Below are positions 1 through 10,687 of a stretch of 64,000 nt of DNA, piece by piece. Numbering within the stretch: the first letter of the stretch is position 1; every line of letters begins with the position of its first letter. Source of the DNA: Phialocephala subalpina. Lineage: Eukaryota > Ascomycota > Leotiomycetes > Helotiales > Mollisiaceae. The notes below the pieces were generated by a model that saw only the letters and a list, made by a program, of their open reading frames with translations, made no database searches and was not told the origin of the DNA. The stretch covers positions 657,732 through 721,731 of the forward strand of contig FJOG01000006.1 in assembly GCA_900073065.1 (NCBI GenBank), written 5' to 3'. The position numbers and the translations under genes are program-made.

Positions 1-563
1 CGCGCATTCGTGAACTTTGTTTTATTCCTCCGCAAGAATTTTTGGCATCATGATTCATTCATCCATACCTCGCGCACATGTTTTTCCTTAGGGCTGTCTC
101 TTCGGGTCGGCTCGAGTTTATCAAGCTTAAGTTTCGGCATTTAACAACTTCTTTGCAATGAATGCATCTTACTCCGACACCTTTTGATTCGGCGCATAGT
201 GCCTCATTTGAAGAACTTGATGTTCATCTCTGGAATTTCGATTTATAGTCGCGAGGTTGCGAGCTTTGTAAAATGCGCGAAATGCGGTTTTAGCGAGTTC
301 TCGCCAAGCTAAAAGGGGTACCCACTACCACGCTCTCGGTACCCGTAGAAATGAGGACTTAGGTTTGGGGTATATTGGTATCACACGCGCTAACTGTAAG
401 TATAAAATCCTCATTGCTTATTAGTAATATCCATCTTCATGACTACTCTAACATTTTTTCAATTTGGACATCTTCACTGGTGCGCCCCGACCTGCCTGAA
501 AAGTATTTCAAACAAACTTTGAATACAAATATCACTACCTGTCCCAATGCAGGACCTCCAAGC
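1..563. other. Left-edge non-coding stretch
   Basis: No convincing coding region. The stretch ends at the first in-frame ATG of the 2EXR gene at 564 and probably holds its promoter and 5' UTR. Confidence 0.5.
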
Positions 564-2351
564 ATGTCAAACCCTCGCCGAATCGGAAGCCTCCTCTGCC
601 GCCAACCTGAACTCAAGGGTACCTCCGATGCTGAGAAGTGTCCTTCAAATTCTCCTACAGCTGCTTCAGCTTCTTCAAGTCCTCCGAGATTTTTTGCGAA
701 TAGTTCTCCGGATAGCTCTAAGAGAGGTCAGGAGCGCCGCAACATTAGTGGCTCCAATGCTTGGCCTTCTAGTCCTGCTATACTCTCCTCTTCAAGCGGG
801 AGAGAGATGCTCCCAATATCCCATCGGTGCGATTCTACAGGTTGTACAGACACCATCAAAGATCCCAAACCTGTGCACGAGAGCCACAACGGAAATGCTT
901 CCGAGACTTCGCGCGGTAGCTCATCGCCTCCTCTTCCTCGAAGCAAGAGAGGGGTACCCTCAGTATCCCTGTTGGACAGTCCGACAGATACCGGCAAACA
1001 TCTCATGGATATATTCCATTTTCAAGGAGGAAATGGTATCAAGACTGTACGCCATCTTGCAACGCCTCGTCCGCCTCGAAGCAAGAGAGGGGATCCTCCA
1101 GTATCCCTGGTGCCCAGTGCTGATACCGACAAGCATCATAAGGCTATACACGATAATCATATCAGAAAGAAGTTCAAGGCTGCGCACCCTCGCCCAACTT
1201 CTCCCTCAGTTCCCAGCGAGGAAACCCAGGAATCTCTCACACCCACCACCCAACCAACTTCTCTCGCTATCGACACACGACCTAGGGCTAAAGGAGAAAG
1301 TGGGAGACAGGAGGGATCTCAGCTTTCCAGTGATTCGAAAACGGCAAAGAAACCGACAGAGTTTACCCTATTTCTTAGACTTCCGATTGAGTTGCGTTTG
1401 ATGATTTGGAGCCTCGCACTCCCAGGTCCTAGAGTCATTGAAATTTTATGCAAGGAGGATGCTGAGAGAGACTTCTACACCAAATCCAAACCCCCGATTC
1501 TACTCCACGTTTGCCAAGAATCCAGAGAGCATTCTCTCAAGGTTTTCCAGGAATTCAGAGCCCAAAATTCGATCAGTAGAGACACCGAACACTTCATGCA
1601 CAACTCTGTAGAGGTGCAGGAGTCCTTGATCGAAGACCAGTACGACGGAACAGTAGTTATCCATGAAGCCAAGTAAGTTCTCGTTCCTTTCTACTTCGCG
1701 CCGCCTGGAGGATCCTTCAGTGGGTTGCTCGATGAACTACGGGCATGCACATCTGCCAATTCCAACCCGAAGATATGCATGAAAGAAGAACACTGACTTT
1801 TGAGATGTGAGTCTAGACCAGTCCACACCTACATAAACTACAGAAAGGATCTACTCTATGTGTCCCTTGGCAGTTACAATCGACGGGGTGGCACCTACGC
1901 TGGCAAGATCAATGACTTCCTGTCCGACGTAGATGAAGATGATGCTGCCGAGATTCGATGCATTGGACTTGAACCGCCACATAATCCGCTCAACGAGATA
2001 CTTCAAACCTTGTCGACCAAGTTTTCTAAATTAGAAACTTGCGGGGGTGTCACGTCGGATCCATGTGCATCACATCCTGGCCCCAATGTCCTCGAGCAGT
2101 GGAACTCAGCTCCCCATTTCCCAGCAGTGGGCTTCGAGGAAGTAGAGCTTGAACCTGGGGAAACTTATAAGTCGCGAAGGTGGAACCCTCGAACCGATCG
2201 TGTGGAAGAGGTCGATACTCATTTGACTGTCGAGAAATTCGAGGAGAGGACGGCTGAGCTGAGGAAGGCGGCTAAACAGATGGGCATAGACGAGGCTTGG
2301 ATTGATAACTTGGAATTCCCTGCAATTGAAATTGAAAGGGAAGGACCGTGA
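564..2351 (+). CDS. 2EXR-domain protein, 2 exons
   Basis: Predicted as join(564..1672,1817..2351), 547 residues. The intron is 144 nt, with donor GTAAGT at 1673 and acceptor TAG at 1816; phases agree and regenerate a Lys codon at the junction. From about residue 267 the protein has the fungal 2EXR pattern: FTLFLRLPIELRLMIW, then ILLHVCQESRE, then after the intron PVHTYINYRKDLLYVSL. 2EXR proteins are very common in Leotiomycetes and Sordariomycetes and have no established biochemical role. The N-terminal 260 residues are Ser/Pro/Arg-rich, low in complexity and look disordered. They contain an imperfect repeat of SKRG-x(1)-P-x-VSL type. ATG 564 is the first in-frame Met. A second frame is also open over 547-1401, but only this frame continues into the conserved domain. 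Function unknown. Confidence 0.72.
930..1143 (+). repeat. Imperfect in-frame 138-bp repeat in the 2EXR gene
   Basis: The block starting aagcaagagagggg occurs at 941 and again at 1079. The spacing of 138 nt is 46 codons, so the coding frame is kept. The following 60-70 bases still resemble each other (both contain cagtatccct and a gataccg-type stretch). A weaker SKRG relic lies near 717. This looks like an old minisatellite-type duplication in the disordered N-terminus. Confidence 0.6.
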
Positions 2352-3990
2352 GGCTGCACACTCTTTGCTACGCAAGAAAGGCAAATTGAAGTCGTGAAGG
2401 AGGTTGTAACAGCTCTCTGCCCGACACCCATCTCCCTGCCTCGCCCCGATCGATGGAAAAGGCCTCTCATATACCTTTGTTCACGCCTGCAATAACTTTC
2501 TGTGTCCTTTTGTCTGGCGTTCCATAACTTGATTTTCGAATCATTCGCTTCTTGCTGTCAATGTTTTCTGTGTATATAAATCGTAATCATGAAAAGAAAA
2601 TTGGAAACGGGGGAGGTTCGGGGCGTAAGTAACCTTCTATCAGCAGTTTACGGTGTAAGTATGGGAATTTTGGTGACTTGTAAGTGTGTGAAAAGGCAGC
2701 AGATACGTGGAAAGCTTCTACGTATTCTCCTTCAGTATTCCATCCACCACTTAATCATGTTTCGGAATTTTGTAGCACCTAATCAATTAAGTTCATTAAT
2801 ACAAGCTCTTGCAAACAGAGCTTTCCAAATACGACCGCTCTCTAGTGGCGCCATTCTCGGGCCGGTCCGCTACGTCGGTACTATACCATACTTTCGCCCG
2901 CTGCTTAAGATCCTCCTAGACCAGGGCCTGCATCGAGGGCACACAATAGCCCGCGACCTATCAACCTCGAGGAAGTTATATCAAACCATCAAAATCGGTG
3001 GCGACCTAAGGATTCACTTTCTGTGGAAAGGTTCTGTAACTCTGTTCAAGCTGGATACCGGAGTCCAATCGACGATATACGAGACACCTTCAACCTGAAC
3101 ATGCAACAGATATATGACTGAAAATTGGACACAAAATAACCTAGGAACCACACTAAAAAGTCAGCTGTGAATACTTTCACCTTCAACTACACCTACAGTG
3201 CTAAGTGATAAGATGCCCTTCATAGAAAAGACTCTGGGAAGCAGCCCCGCCTTGGCCGACAACTCGTCGACACTTCAACAGATCCTTCACAAAAACCCGT
3301 ATGGAAGGCATTCCGAATATATCGCAGCTTACACTCAGTGACAAGAATCAACTCTACTTCAGGAATTCGCGCTCTTTTCAACCCTGCCGACAGAATTGAG
3401 ACTCAAAAATTGAAAGTGAATATTTGGCAAGCTTGTTCTCGGTCTTTGCGTTTCCGAATTATGCACGTTCTCACTGTTTTGTTTTCAAGACATCACGAAG
3501 AAACAATAGCTAACGCCTCTAAACTCTAGTGGGATCAAGTTATCGCTCAACCACGTGTCGTAGGAATGTCGTGGAGAAAGGGGGGCTGGTTTATTAAAGC
3601 ACTACCTCCAATCACAACGCAGATATGCTCCAAGTTTCTTCATCAAGCAATGAAGAAATACCACATACTCGATTTCTGCAATCAACTCCAAATCCTTTTT
3701 CCGATAATCGCCTGCAGTTGTCTAACTTATTCTCTTGACCCAGCGTTCTCAATTTCCAAGCCTGTCCTAGACTTCTTTGCCCATTTCGTCTGAAAAAGGA
3801 CGACAATTTTGGCAATTGACCTACATCATGATGCTCTACTGCTCGAAGTATCTCAGCCTAGCCACGCCTAATCGATTTTCCTGTGAAGGCTGGGAGATTG
3901 AAAAGGCTTTCTCGACCTACAACACAAAAAGTCCATTCTTTCCGTGATCTTAATGTTCCTTACCAGGAAACATCTTCGACACTGTTGCCA
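2352..3990. other. Intergenic, no supported gene
   Basis: The longest open frame (2589-3098, plus) has no recognisable domain and an atypical composition, and I do not accept it. It lies between the convergent ends of the 2EXR gene and the aspartic-protease homologue. Nothing else is seen. Confidence 0.5.
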
Positions 3991-5311
3991 TTAGCATATG
4001 TCCTCAATGACTCTGACGAAATACTCACAACCAATCCTCTCCCCTACCCCATCAAAACTCACCCCCCAACCCCTCAAAAATCCCATCCCCAAAAACACAT
4101 CATCGGGCGGTCCATCAATCAGTAGACTAAGACACAGCATATCCCCACTGTCCCCCATATCAATCGGCCAAATATAATCCCAAGCCGTGACATTGACCTC
4201 CACCTCCTCCTTCCCCACCCTAAAACTAAGATCCGGGTACCAATCTCTTCCCTCGCAATCGACGGCCATGAATTCACTCCAGCCAAGCCTATTGGCTCCG
4301 ATGTGTTCGTGTATTTGCTGTACGAGGGAGCCGGGGAGAGAGATCCACATTAACTCGGTTTCGATCCAGGCTGGTGTGGTGTCCTCTCTTTTTGGTAGAC
4401 TAATGTTGAGGGATGGAGGGCCGAAGGAGATCGAGGAGATATCGACACCCCATTGTTTCAGTTCTCTGTAGCGCTCATCCATGTCATTGGTCTTATTCGT
4501 CATCTCAACCCAAGTTATATCCTCCTCAATTTCGGGAACTCCTCCGATCACGAGCACTCCAACACCATTCTCCTCTCGTGGAACTTGAAGAGAGAAAATG
4601 TTCTGCTCAATCAAACCTTGCTCGAAAATCTCCGTCACAGTATTATCTCCAAATCCCAGACCGAGAATGCCTTCGTATTCTGAGTACCGCGTCTCTTCGC
4701 CCGACCGGATATAGGTAGCTTCCAGGAATGTCTGCCTTGCAACCGTCAAATCAGCAAGGCTGATGTTGTCTTTTGAAAAACGTCCCTCGGCTTGGGCAAC
4801 GGGAAAGTCATTGTAGCCATCCGTGCCAAGTTCAATATACGTGGATGAGAGAGAGGAGTTGTAATGAGTTCTGTTCTCTAGTGATTTTGCTGGGTTCAGG
4901 GAGGAGATCACGAAGAGCTGTGGGCGAATGAGGGATACGATCGTAGTGAAGTTCTGGGGTGGTGTGCCGATTGATATTGGGGCGAGAACCAAATACTGTC
5001 CTCCTTCCTGTTGAATTTTGGATCAGTATCAGTCCAGAAAATTGGGAGGGGAACAGACTTTCAGGGGTAAGGTCAGGTGATTGAAGGCATCTCTTGAACC
5101 ATCATCCCTCAAGGGCGATTGTACGCCTCGTTTCTGGGTAGATTCATGAAAGTTCTGCTACGGCCTGTCAGCTCGCCGCCATCCATCAAGCGTGATCCCC
5201 GATGTGACTCACGTGACTAGCCTGCAGTGGCAGACGCACTGTTGAAGTTGCAGCGTCGAAGAGCTGAAGTAAGATAAAAAGGCTCGAGATTGGGAACATG
5301 TATGTATTCAT
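3991..5311 (-). CDS. Secreted aspartic-protease homologue without catalytic Asp (A1 family), 3 exons
   Basis: Predicted as complement(join(3991..5007,5059..5154,5213..5311)), 403 residues. All junctions are phase 0, with donors GTGAGT and GTCTGT and acceptors GCAG and ACAG. Exon 1 encodes a hydrophobic signal peptide (MNTYMFPISSLFILLQLF). Exon 2 resembles a short propeptide. Exon 3 starts EGGQYLVLAPISIGTPPQNF, the standard start of mature pepsin-fold enzymes, and later has EGILGLGFGD and FLGMGFLRGWGVSFD as in active family members. The first active-site DTGS column reads SLIR (Ser90) and the second DTGT column reads ETEL (Glu281), so neither catalytic Asp is present. The protein should therefore be a non-peptidase homologue. 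It may bind or inhibit, but no function is shown. The frame and overall length of about 400 are intact, so it does not look like a random pseudogene. Confidence 0.8.
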
Positions 5312-5731
5312 TGTGTTTCTGATCGCCCTTGAGCTCTGATAGAGTTGTGTTTTGATGGGGATCCCCCGCGGTTTTCGCCAAACGGGTGCCTGGAAGGATC
5401 GAAGGATCGACCAGCCAACAGCCAGCATCTGCCAGTGCATCAATGAATCAAACGAGATTATTCGCAGCCAATCACTTCGAGGGAAGAACTGGGATAAATT
5501 CAAGGTATTCTTTTTAGATGTCTAAGCAGACAAGCGCGCACTACTGGACTCTGCCACGAATATAGCGCATACCAAAATGGCGATGCATCTCCTGTTCAGC
5601 CTAGAACCTGATGATTTGAACGTCCTGATGTAGCTGGAACAATGGAAAAGGTGTTCTTGGGGTGTCGCTGGCGTATTGCTGGAGACGAACATGAGAAAAA
5701 GCTGAATACAGAGGTCCCCAGTTATTTCCGT
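5312..5731. other. Intergenic between two minus-strand secreted-protein genes
   Basis: It probably holds the promoter of the aspartic-protease homologue and the 3' end of the upstream cysteine-module gene. No gene is seen. Confidence 0.45.
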
Positions 5732-7058
5732 CTAAGAAGTAGCGTAGGCTTGGCTACCAATACAGGTGCAAGCAGAACTCATCTGCGCGATCGCATTCGT
5801 AGAACACTGAGTGGCATATGTTGGAAGAGCAGCTGAGTTGGTCACCAGTGCAGTCGTGAAGGAAGCGCAGAAAGCCGTCGCACCAACTCCTCCTTCACGT
5901 TTCATAGCTCGCAAGCAATTGTTCGCATAGCAGTATTCATTTAATGGAACAACCCCCGCGGCGGGTCGCGAGGTTGTTGAGTCACTTAGGACTGGAATGG
6001 TACTTGTGCTGAATGTCAATGGGTTGATGAGAGCAACCGCAGCTGTACTCGATACTGGACTGGATGTCCTGGGACCAGGCAAAACCGTGCTAGAAATAGC
6101 TGTACTCGACGGTGATACAAATATGGTTGGACTGGACATGATTGTGCTGGATATCATTGGGATCCAGAGGGTTGTAGTGAGAATTACTGCGGTGCCTGCT
6201 GTCGATACTTGCTTGATAGTGTTCCCGTAATAGTTCAGACAAGTGCATGCTGAACTGACTTGAGCCATTGAACTCCTAGTGCAGGGTGAAGCGTAGCTAG
6301 GTATGCCACTCGCACCTACACCCAGGATCTCGGAGTTAGCATTCATATTTCAAGCACTTCAAAGAGAAGGGGGGAATTTTCTACAAGTCTCGGGACATTC
6401 GGAACTCTCGAGATAAAGAGAAAAGGGAGATATTGCTCCGAAAAGGTGGGCTTACCCATACCACCATATGTGAAGACTGAACAGAAGGCATCCGCATTAT
6501 ATCGATCGAGAGCTCGCAGACAGTTGTTGGCCAAGCAACCAGGACCAAATTCTCTTTGCTTGTATGTGGATGTTGAGGTTTGGAAGGCCGAAAATGGTGT
6601 GCCAATCGTCGTTGTTCGGGCGACTTGCGACGTGCTGCTCGATTTACTGCTCGATTTACTGCTTAATGTCGTTGAAGATGTCGTTTTTGGGCCGATACTG
6701 CTCGAAGTGACCACGGCGGATGATGTAGCTAGTGGAATAGCTGACGTCGTTTTGACGACGGCTCCCGCAGGATAGGCACATGAGCATATAGAAGAGATTT
6801 GAGCAGCCGTAGAACAAGACTTCGACGCCCAAGGAATATTGTTGGCACTGGCAATTGTGGCAGCGGTATATTTGGAGCAATAGGATTGGGCGGAAGCAGT
6901 ATAAGCATCGCCATTGAATGCTCGGTAGCAACTAGATACTCGTTAGGTCTGCTCGAGAATGTTTCATGCCACGACGTTACTTACTTGTTCTGATTGCAAG
7001 CGTTCTGAGATGATGCAGACACCAGCAACGCCCACATCAAAAGACTCGAGAATCCCAT
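5732..7058 (-). CDS. Secreted protein with three six-cysteine modules, 3 exons
   Basis: Predicted as complement(join(5732..6315,6456..6931,6985..7058)), 377 residues. Donors are GTAAGT and GTAAGC; acceptors are CTAG and GTAG, the second preceded by a TGCTAAC branch site. A signal peptide (MGFSSLLMWALLVSASS) is followed by three copies of one module of about 55 residues: C-x4-C-x-R-A, then FC or YC, then a lone C, then SS-x-C-x-C. They lie near residues 21-75, 150-215 and 305-365. Long Ser/Thr-rich linkers, likely O-glycosylated, separate them. The module is common in secreted or wall proteins of filamentous fungi but I know of no assigned function. It is not a canonical CFEM domain, though its cysteine density is similar. 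The second intron splits module 2. The product is probably extracellular. Confidence 0.78.
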
Positions 7059-8061
7059 TCTGACTGTAGATATCTCCAAACAATTGACACAAGTTGAGGC
7101 AGCGCTTTCAATCTCCCAGCCTTGCCTGGACTTTCCAGAACGCCCTTTCCGTGAGCAAGGACCTTGGTTGATACCAGGAGACTTTACTGAATGCAGTATC
7201 TCAACTTAACTTAGCCTCCTCGTTTGTGCTTGACAGAAGGTAAGAGGTGGGATCAGAAGGACCACTGCATACTTATATCAAAGTGAATGAACATTGAAAC
7301 TCATTTAAGCTGAGAATGTGGACACTGGTCAACATCATCATACGAGCTCGGAGCTGAGATCCAGAGAAACAGTGCTACTGCCACCGACGAAGGACTTTTT
7401 GGTTGCCAAAGAGAGCCGCATTCCTTAACATGTTGGATGACGCAAGCTATCATGTTAGTCGGTTCCTGATAACTTCCCTTCAAATGGAGTCAAGCTGCCA
7501 GATCAAATCCATCTTTGCCTCAAAAAAATCCCCCTTCGTACACCGTCGATCGATGGTCAGACAATTGAGTATTGACCAGTCGTGGACTGATTGATGCTGG
7601 AGGTAAAAAGTGTAGCATGATCCATGTACGGGTGCCACGGTTACTGCGGAATGAAGTATCTCTCGATGGCCAGGAAGGAATGACGGGAAGGAGGAAGTTG
7701 AATTGTTTGTAGATTAGTGCCAGGCTAGGGTGCTCGTGGTAACGCTAATCTTAACCGAGATCACGTGAATATGCCCCGACAACTTCCCTTTCCCGATTCA
7801 CCTGGATGTCGCAAACAAAAACCAACTTTAAAGGTGAATTTGTCTGATAATTCTTTCCGAAATGGATATAGACAAGCGCAAACACCTCAAAGATTCTTTG
7901 GGAGTCACAAAAAGACTTTCACCAGTTAACTACAAAACAACAACACTTCTCCGCGTACCTGATCTATATCAGCTGCGCATTACGGTTTCTACTCCATAAT
8001 TTCTACCTCTTTAGAGCTCGACTCTACCTCAGTAAATTGCAAGTACTTCTAATACATTGCA
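7059..8061. other. Intergenic, divergent promoters
   Basis: About 1 kb between two divergently transcribed genes. No open frame with coding character, RNA gene or repeat is seen. Confidence 0.5.
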
Positions 8062-9993
8062 ATGGCTGCGCATATACCAACATCTCCTGCGCCCGGGCTC
8101 GATATCGACGCTAAAGAAGCCCCGTTCAAAGAACAACCTACCGCAACCGCCACCACACTCGAAACCCCTCAAAAAGCAGATATATCTTCATCAGCCGACA
8201 ATTCTGCATCGTGCGAGAGCTCCATCAATACGTCTGAAGCCGCTGTAGTGGTCACACCTGTTCAGTCTATCGAAGGCGCAACATCCCCGGCACGGTCCGA
8301 CGCTTCTACCCTACACCCAAACTTTCCTCTTAGTAGTCCTGCTCAGTCAAACAACGGCCGAATGTCTCCAGCGAAATCGGGCGCATCTGACGCACACTCT
8401 CAACCTCATTCTGGCGGCAATCGAAGCTCTGCAGCGTCCTCCGACGGCAAGGATTATGAGACCTTTGGAAAGGACCAGGATTCATACGAAGACTTCAAGC
8501 CAAAGCTCATCAAGCTGTGCCACGATATCGGTTATGGAGAACCTGCTGAGATCGAGCGCATGGAAGGCGGCAGCTTCAACAAAATTATAGGCCTGAGATT
8601 CACCTCTCCCGGGGAGCGGAAGTGCATCATTCGGATGCCCCTCTTCGTCTATGATGAGCGACAGCCGCATGAGATCAGCGACCAAGTTTCTGTTCTACTC
8701 TATCTATCTCGATGTAACTTCATGAAAGTCCCACAAGTCCTCGCTTACGATAGCACATCAGATAACGCCATCGGGACTCAATATATCCTTCAATCTAGGC
8801 TCCCGGGCTCGTGCATGCAAGATGTCTTCTACAAGCTCCCACGCCACGAGAAGCTCCATCTCACTGGCCTGGTTGCTGGAGTGGCAGCCAAGATGTCGTC
8901 TATGCAGCTTCCGCAGCCTGGACGGCTCATTGGTACACGAACCCTACCACAATTCGCTCATACTCCACCTGAATCGTTGGCAAATATCGAAGTCACTGGA
9001 TACCGCGAGTGTCCCATTCAGGACCCGCCAGCCCTAGAGGAGAAGCCCTTGCTGCCTTTTCTAGTTGACTTGCTCGAGTTCCGCAAGGAACAAGAACATG
9101 AATCAGTGCAGCGCATGTATTCTAAACTGCAGGAGATTGCGCGTGAGATGGATAAGGCTGGCTTGATGCGAGTCTACGACAATCAAAATGTTCTCTGGCA
9201 TTGGGACTTTGCTGCACGAAACATCTTGATCCAGCAGGAAGATATCGCTGGACCACCGAAGGGCTGCCACCACTCATTCCATTTCTCAGTCGAAGAGAAC
9301 TCGGGAAGTAGCCACAAGCATACCGTGAATGTCAAATTGGAGGATCCGTCGAGTACAAATTGCAAGCACAAAGTTTCCTTTGTCATCGAAGACAACAATG
9401 GCCGAGAGTATCGACACCAGCTGGATATCGTGGACAAGAAGACTCCAGAGCAAGACATCCCGAAGCAATGGGCAATCAGTGGTGTCCTTGATTGGGACGA
9501 TGTTCTATCTGTGCCTTTGGTAATCGCAAGAAAACCTCACGCGTGGTTATGGCTGGACGAGGAGGAGCGGCATGAGGATTGGGCTGGAAATCAGGACGAT
9601 CCACCTCATAGAGATCTAACGCAGGACGAGCTTCTGATTAAGGGTCATTATGACCAGATCATGGCTCGTTCATGTCCTAACTTCATGGAAGATGCTTACG
9701 GTCGCGGCCCTTGGCTTCGTACGTTGGCAAGCTTTGGACGGGATGGGTTTGGCGATTCCCAAGACTGGAAGCGATACGAAAAGTTTATTGCGAAGTGGGC
9801 TGAGTATTACAGGGGCATGGGATTCAAGACTGAGGAAGAGCTCGATGACACCAAGTCTGATGGAGGCGAGTCTGACGAAGCAGAATTTGGTGAGGGAAAA
9901 TCTGTTGGAGCAGAGACAGATGGAGAAAAGTGTGATGGTGAAGCAGAGTCCAATGGTGGATCTGTTGACAAACCAAAGGGCGAGGAGAATTAG
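8062..9993 (+). CDS. APH-fold (aminoglycoside-phosphotransferase family) kinase-like protein
   Basis: Single exon, 643 residues. The N-terminal 130 residues are Ser/Pro-rich and disordered. The APH kinase-like fold follows: a GGSFNK loop near residue 166, the catalytic loop HWDFAARNIL near 379 (HxD plus Asn) and the metal-binding DWDD near 476. These are the residues expected for phosphotransfer. Fungal members are numerous and their substrates are mostly unknown, so no drug resistance is implied. About 85 residues lie between the catalytic loop and DWDD, where other members have roughly 15-25. The insert carries two similar segments (HHSFHFSVEEN-x-G and HKVSFVIEDNNG). The C-terminus is a Glu/Gly/Lys-rich repetitive tail. 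ATG 8062 is the first Met in frame. Confidence 0.85.
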   Translation: MAAHIPTSPAPGLDIDAKEAPFKEQPTATATTLETPQKADISSSADNSASCESSINTSEAAVVVTPVQSIEGATSPARSDASTLHPNFPLSSPAQSNNGRMSPAKSGASDAHSQPHSGGNRSSAASSDGKDYETFGKDQDSYEDFKPKLIKLCHDIGYGEPAEIERMEGGSFNKIIGLRFTSPGERKCIIRMPLFVYDERQPHEISDQVSVLLYLSRCNFMKVPQVLAYDSTSDNAIGTQYILQSRLPGSCMQDVFYKLPRHEKLHLTGLVAGVAAKMSSMQLPQPGRLIGTRTLPQFAHTPPESLANIEVTGYRECPIQDPPALEEKPLLPFLVDLLEFRKEQEHESVQRMYSKLQEIAREMDKAGLMRVYDNQNVLWHWDFAARNILIQQEDIAGPPKGCHHSFHFSVEENSGSSHKHTVNVKLEDPSSTNCKHKVSFVIEDNNGREYRHQLDIVDKKTPEQDIPKQWAISGVLDWDDVLSVPLVIARKPHAWLWLDEEERHEDWAGNQDDPPHRDLTQDELLIKGHYDQIMARSCPNFMEDAYGRGPWLRTLASFGRDGFGDSQDWKRYEKFIAKWAEYYRGMGFKTEEELDDTKSDGGESDEAEFGEGKSVGAETDGEKCDGEAESNGGSVDKPKGEEN

Positions 9994-10465
9994 AGGACTG
10001 GTGTTAAACATTCATAATGTGGCTGAGCGATCTCATCTAGCACACTAACACTAGCGAGAAATTCAAACTTGCATGGCTTCCAACCGTCTCAGCCACTTTA
10101 TATGAGATCCTTCAAACCTTCTTTCAAGTTTCAAATCAAAAAGGGATTGGAAGAAGACATTGTGGGACTGACACTCAAGGCAAATGTTCTGAAAGAACAC
10201 ACTAAACAGCGACGCAAATGCAGCGAGTAAGGATCATGTCCTTGCTATGTACCACTTTCCAAACACCATGCACGCATTACAATAGCCCAACGACTCTCCA
10301 CCACTCAAAGGCTCAAGTATCGAGTAACTGACCCTCATGTTCGTCCTCCATATTCGTCTCAACCCTCACCCCAAACCCCTCACACAATATTGTACATTAC
10401 CAACTACCACCAACCATGCTCATCGTAGCTCCCAAGGACCAGCCCCATCCAATGTCTACCGGTCT
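9994..10465. other. Convergent intergenic region
   Basis: 3' flanks of the APH-like gene and of the small Cys-rich gene. No gene is seen. Confidence 0.45.
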
Positions 10466-10687
10466 TTACCTGCTGCCCGTATACTCCGCATGCTTCCAAC
10501 AGCACGTAGGACATGGCTCAGAACACTTGAGGAAAACCGGTTCTCGGGGACAGGCGGGGCAGTATGCCTTATGGACGGGGCAGTATGGGTGGTTGTTTTT
10601 CGGAGTTCCGACGCTGGGTCGACAATTGCCTTTTCCTTTGCCTTTGAGGGGGCAGTGGTGAGTGGTTGCGAGTTTGCCTTTGGCCAT
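10466..10687 (-). CDS. Small Cys/His-rich protein, paralogue of the gene at 12174
   Basis: 73 codons starting MAKGKLATTHHCP. The spacing of conserved residues (MAK, TH-x-CP, GKGNC, YC-x-VH-x3-CP, CP-x-C) matches the 104-residue protein encoded at 12174-12488 on the opposite strand. This similarity, rather than size, is why I call it coding. The Cys/His pairs could bind zinc. It lacks the Lys/Glu-rich C-terminal helix of its partner and ends EYTGSR. It may be a shorter paralogue or one with an unrecognised downstream exon. Function unknown. Confidence 0.5.
   Translation of the reverse strand: MAKGKLATTHHCPLKGKGKGNCRPSVGTPKNNHPYCPVHKAYCPACPREPVFLKCSEPCPTCCWKHAEYTGSR

Noticed and set aside
547..1401. 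284-codon Leu/Arg-rich frame overlapping the 2EXR gene
   Set aside because: It does not continue into the 2EXR domain and has a composition expected from frame-shifted Ser/Pro-rich DNA.
2589..3098. 169-codon plus-strand frame
   Set aside because: No domain, signal peptide or splice partner, and an unbalanced composition. Kept as intergenic.
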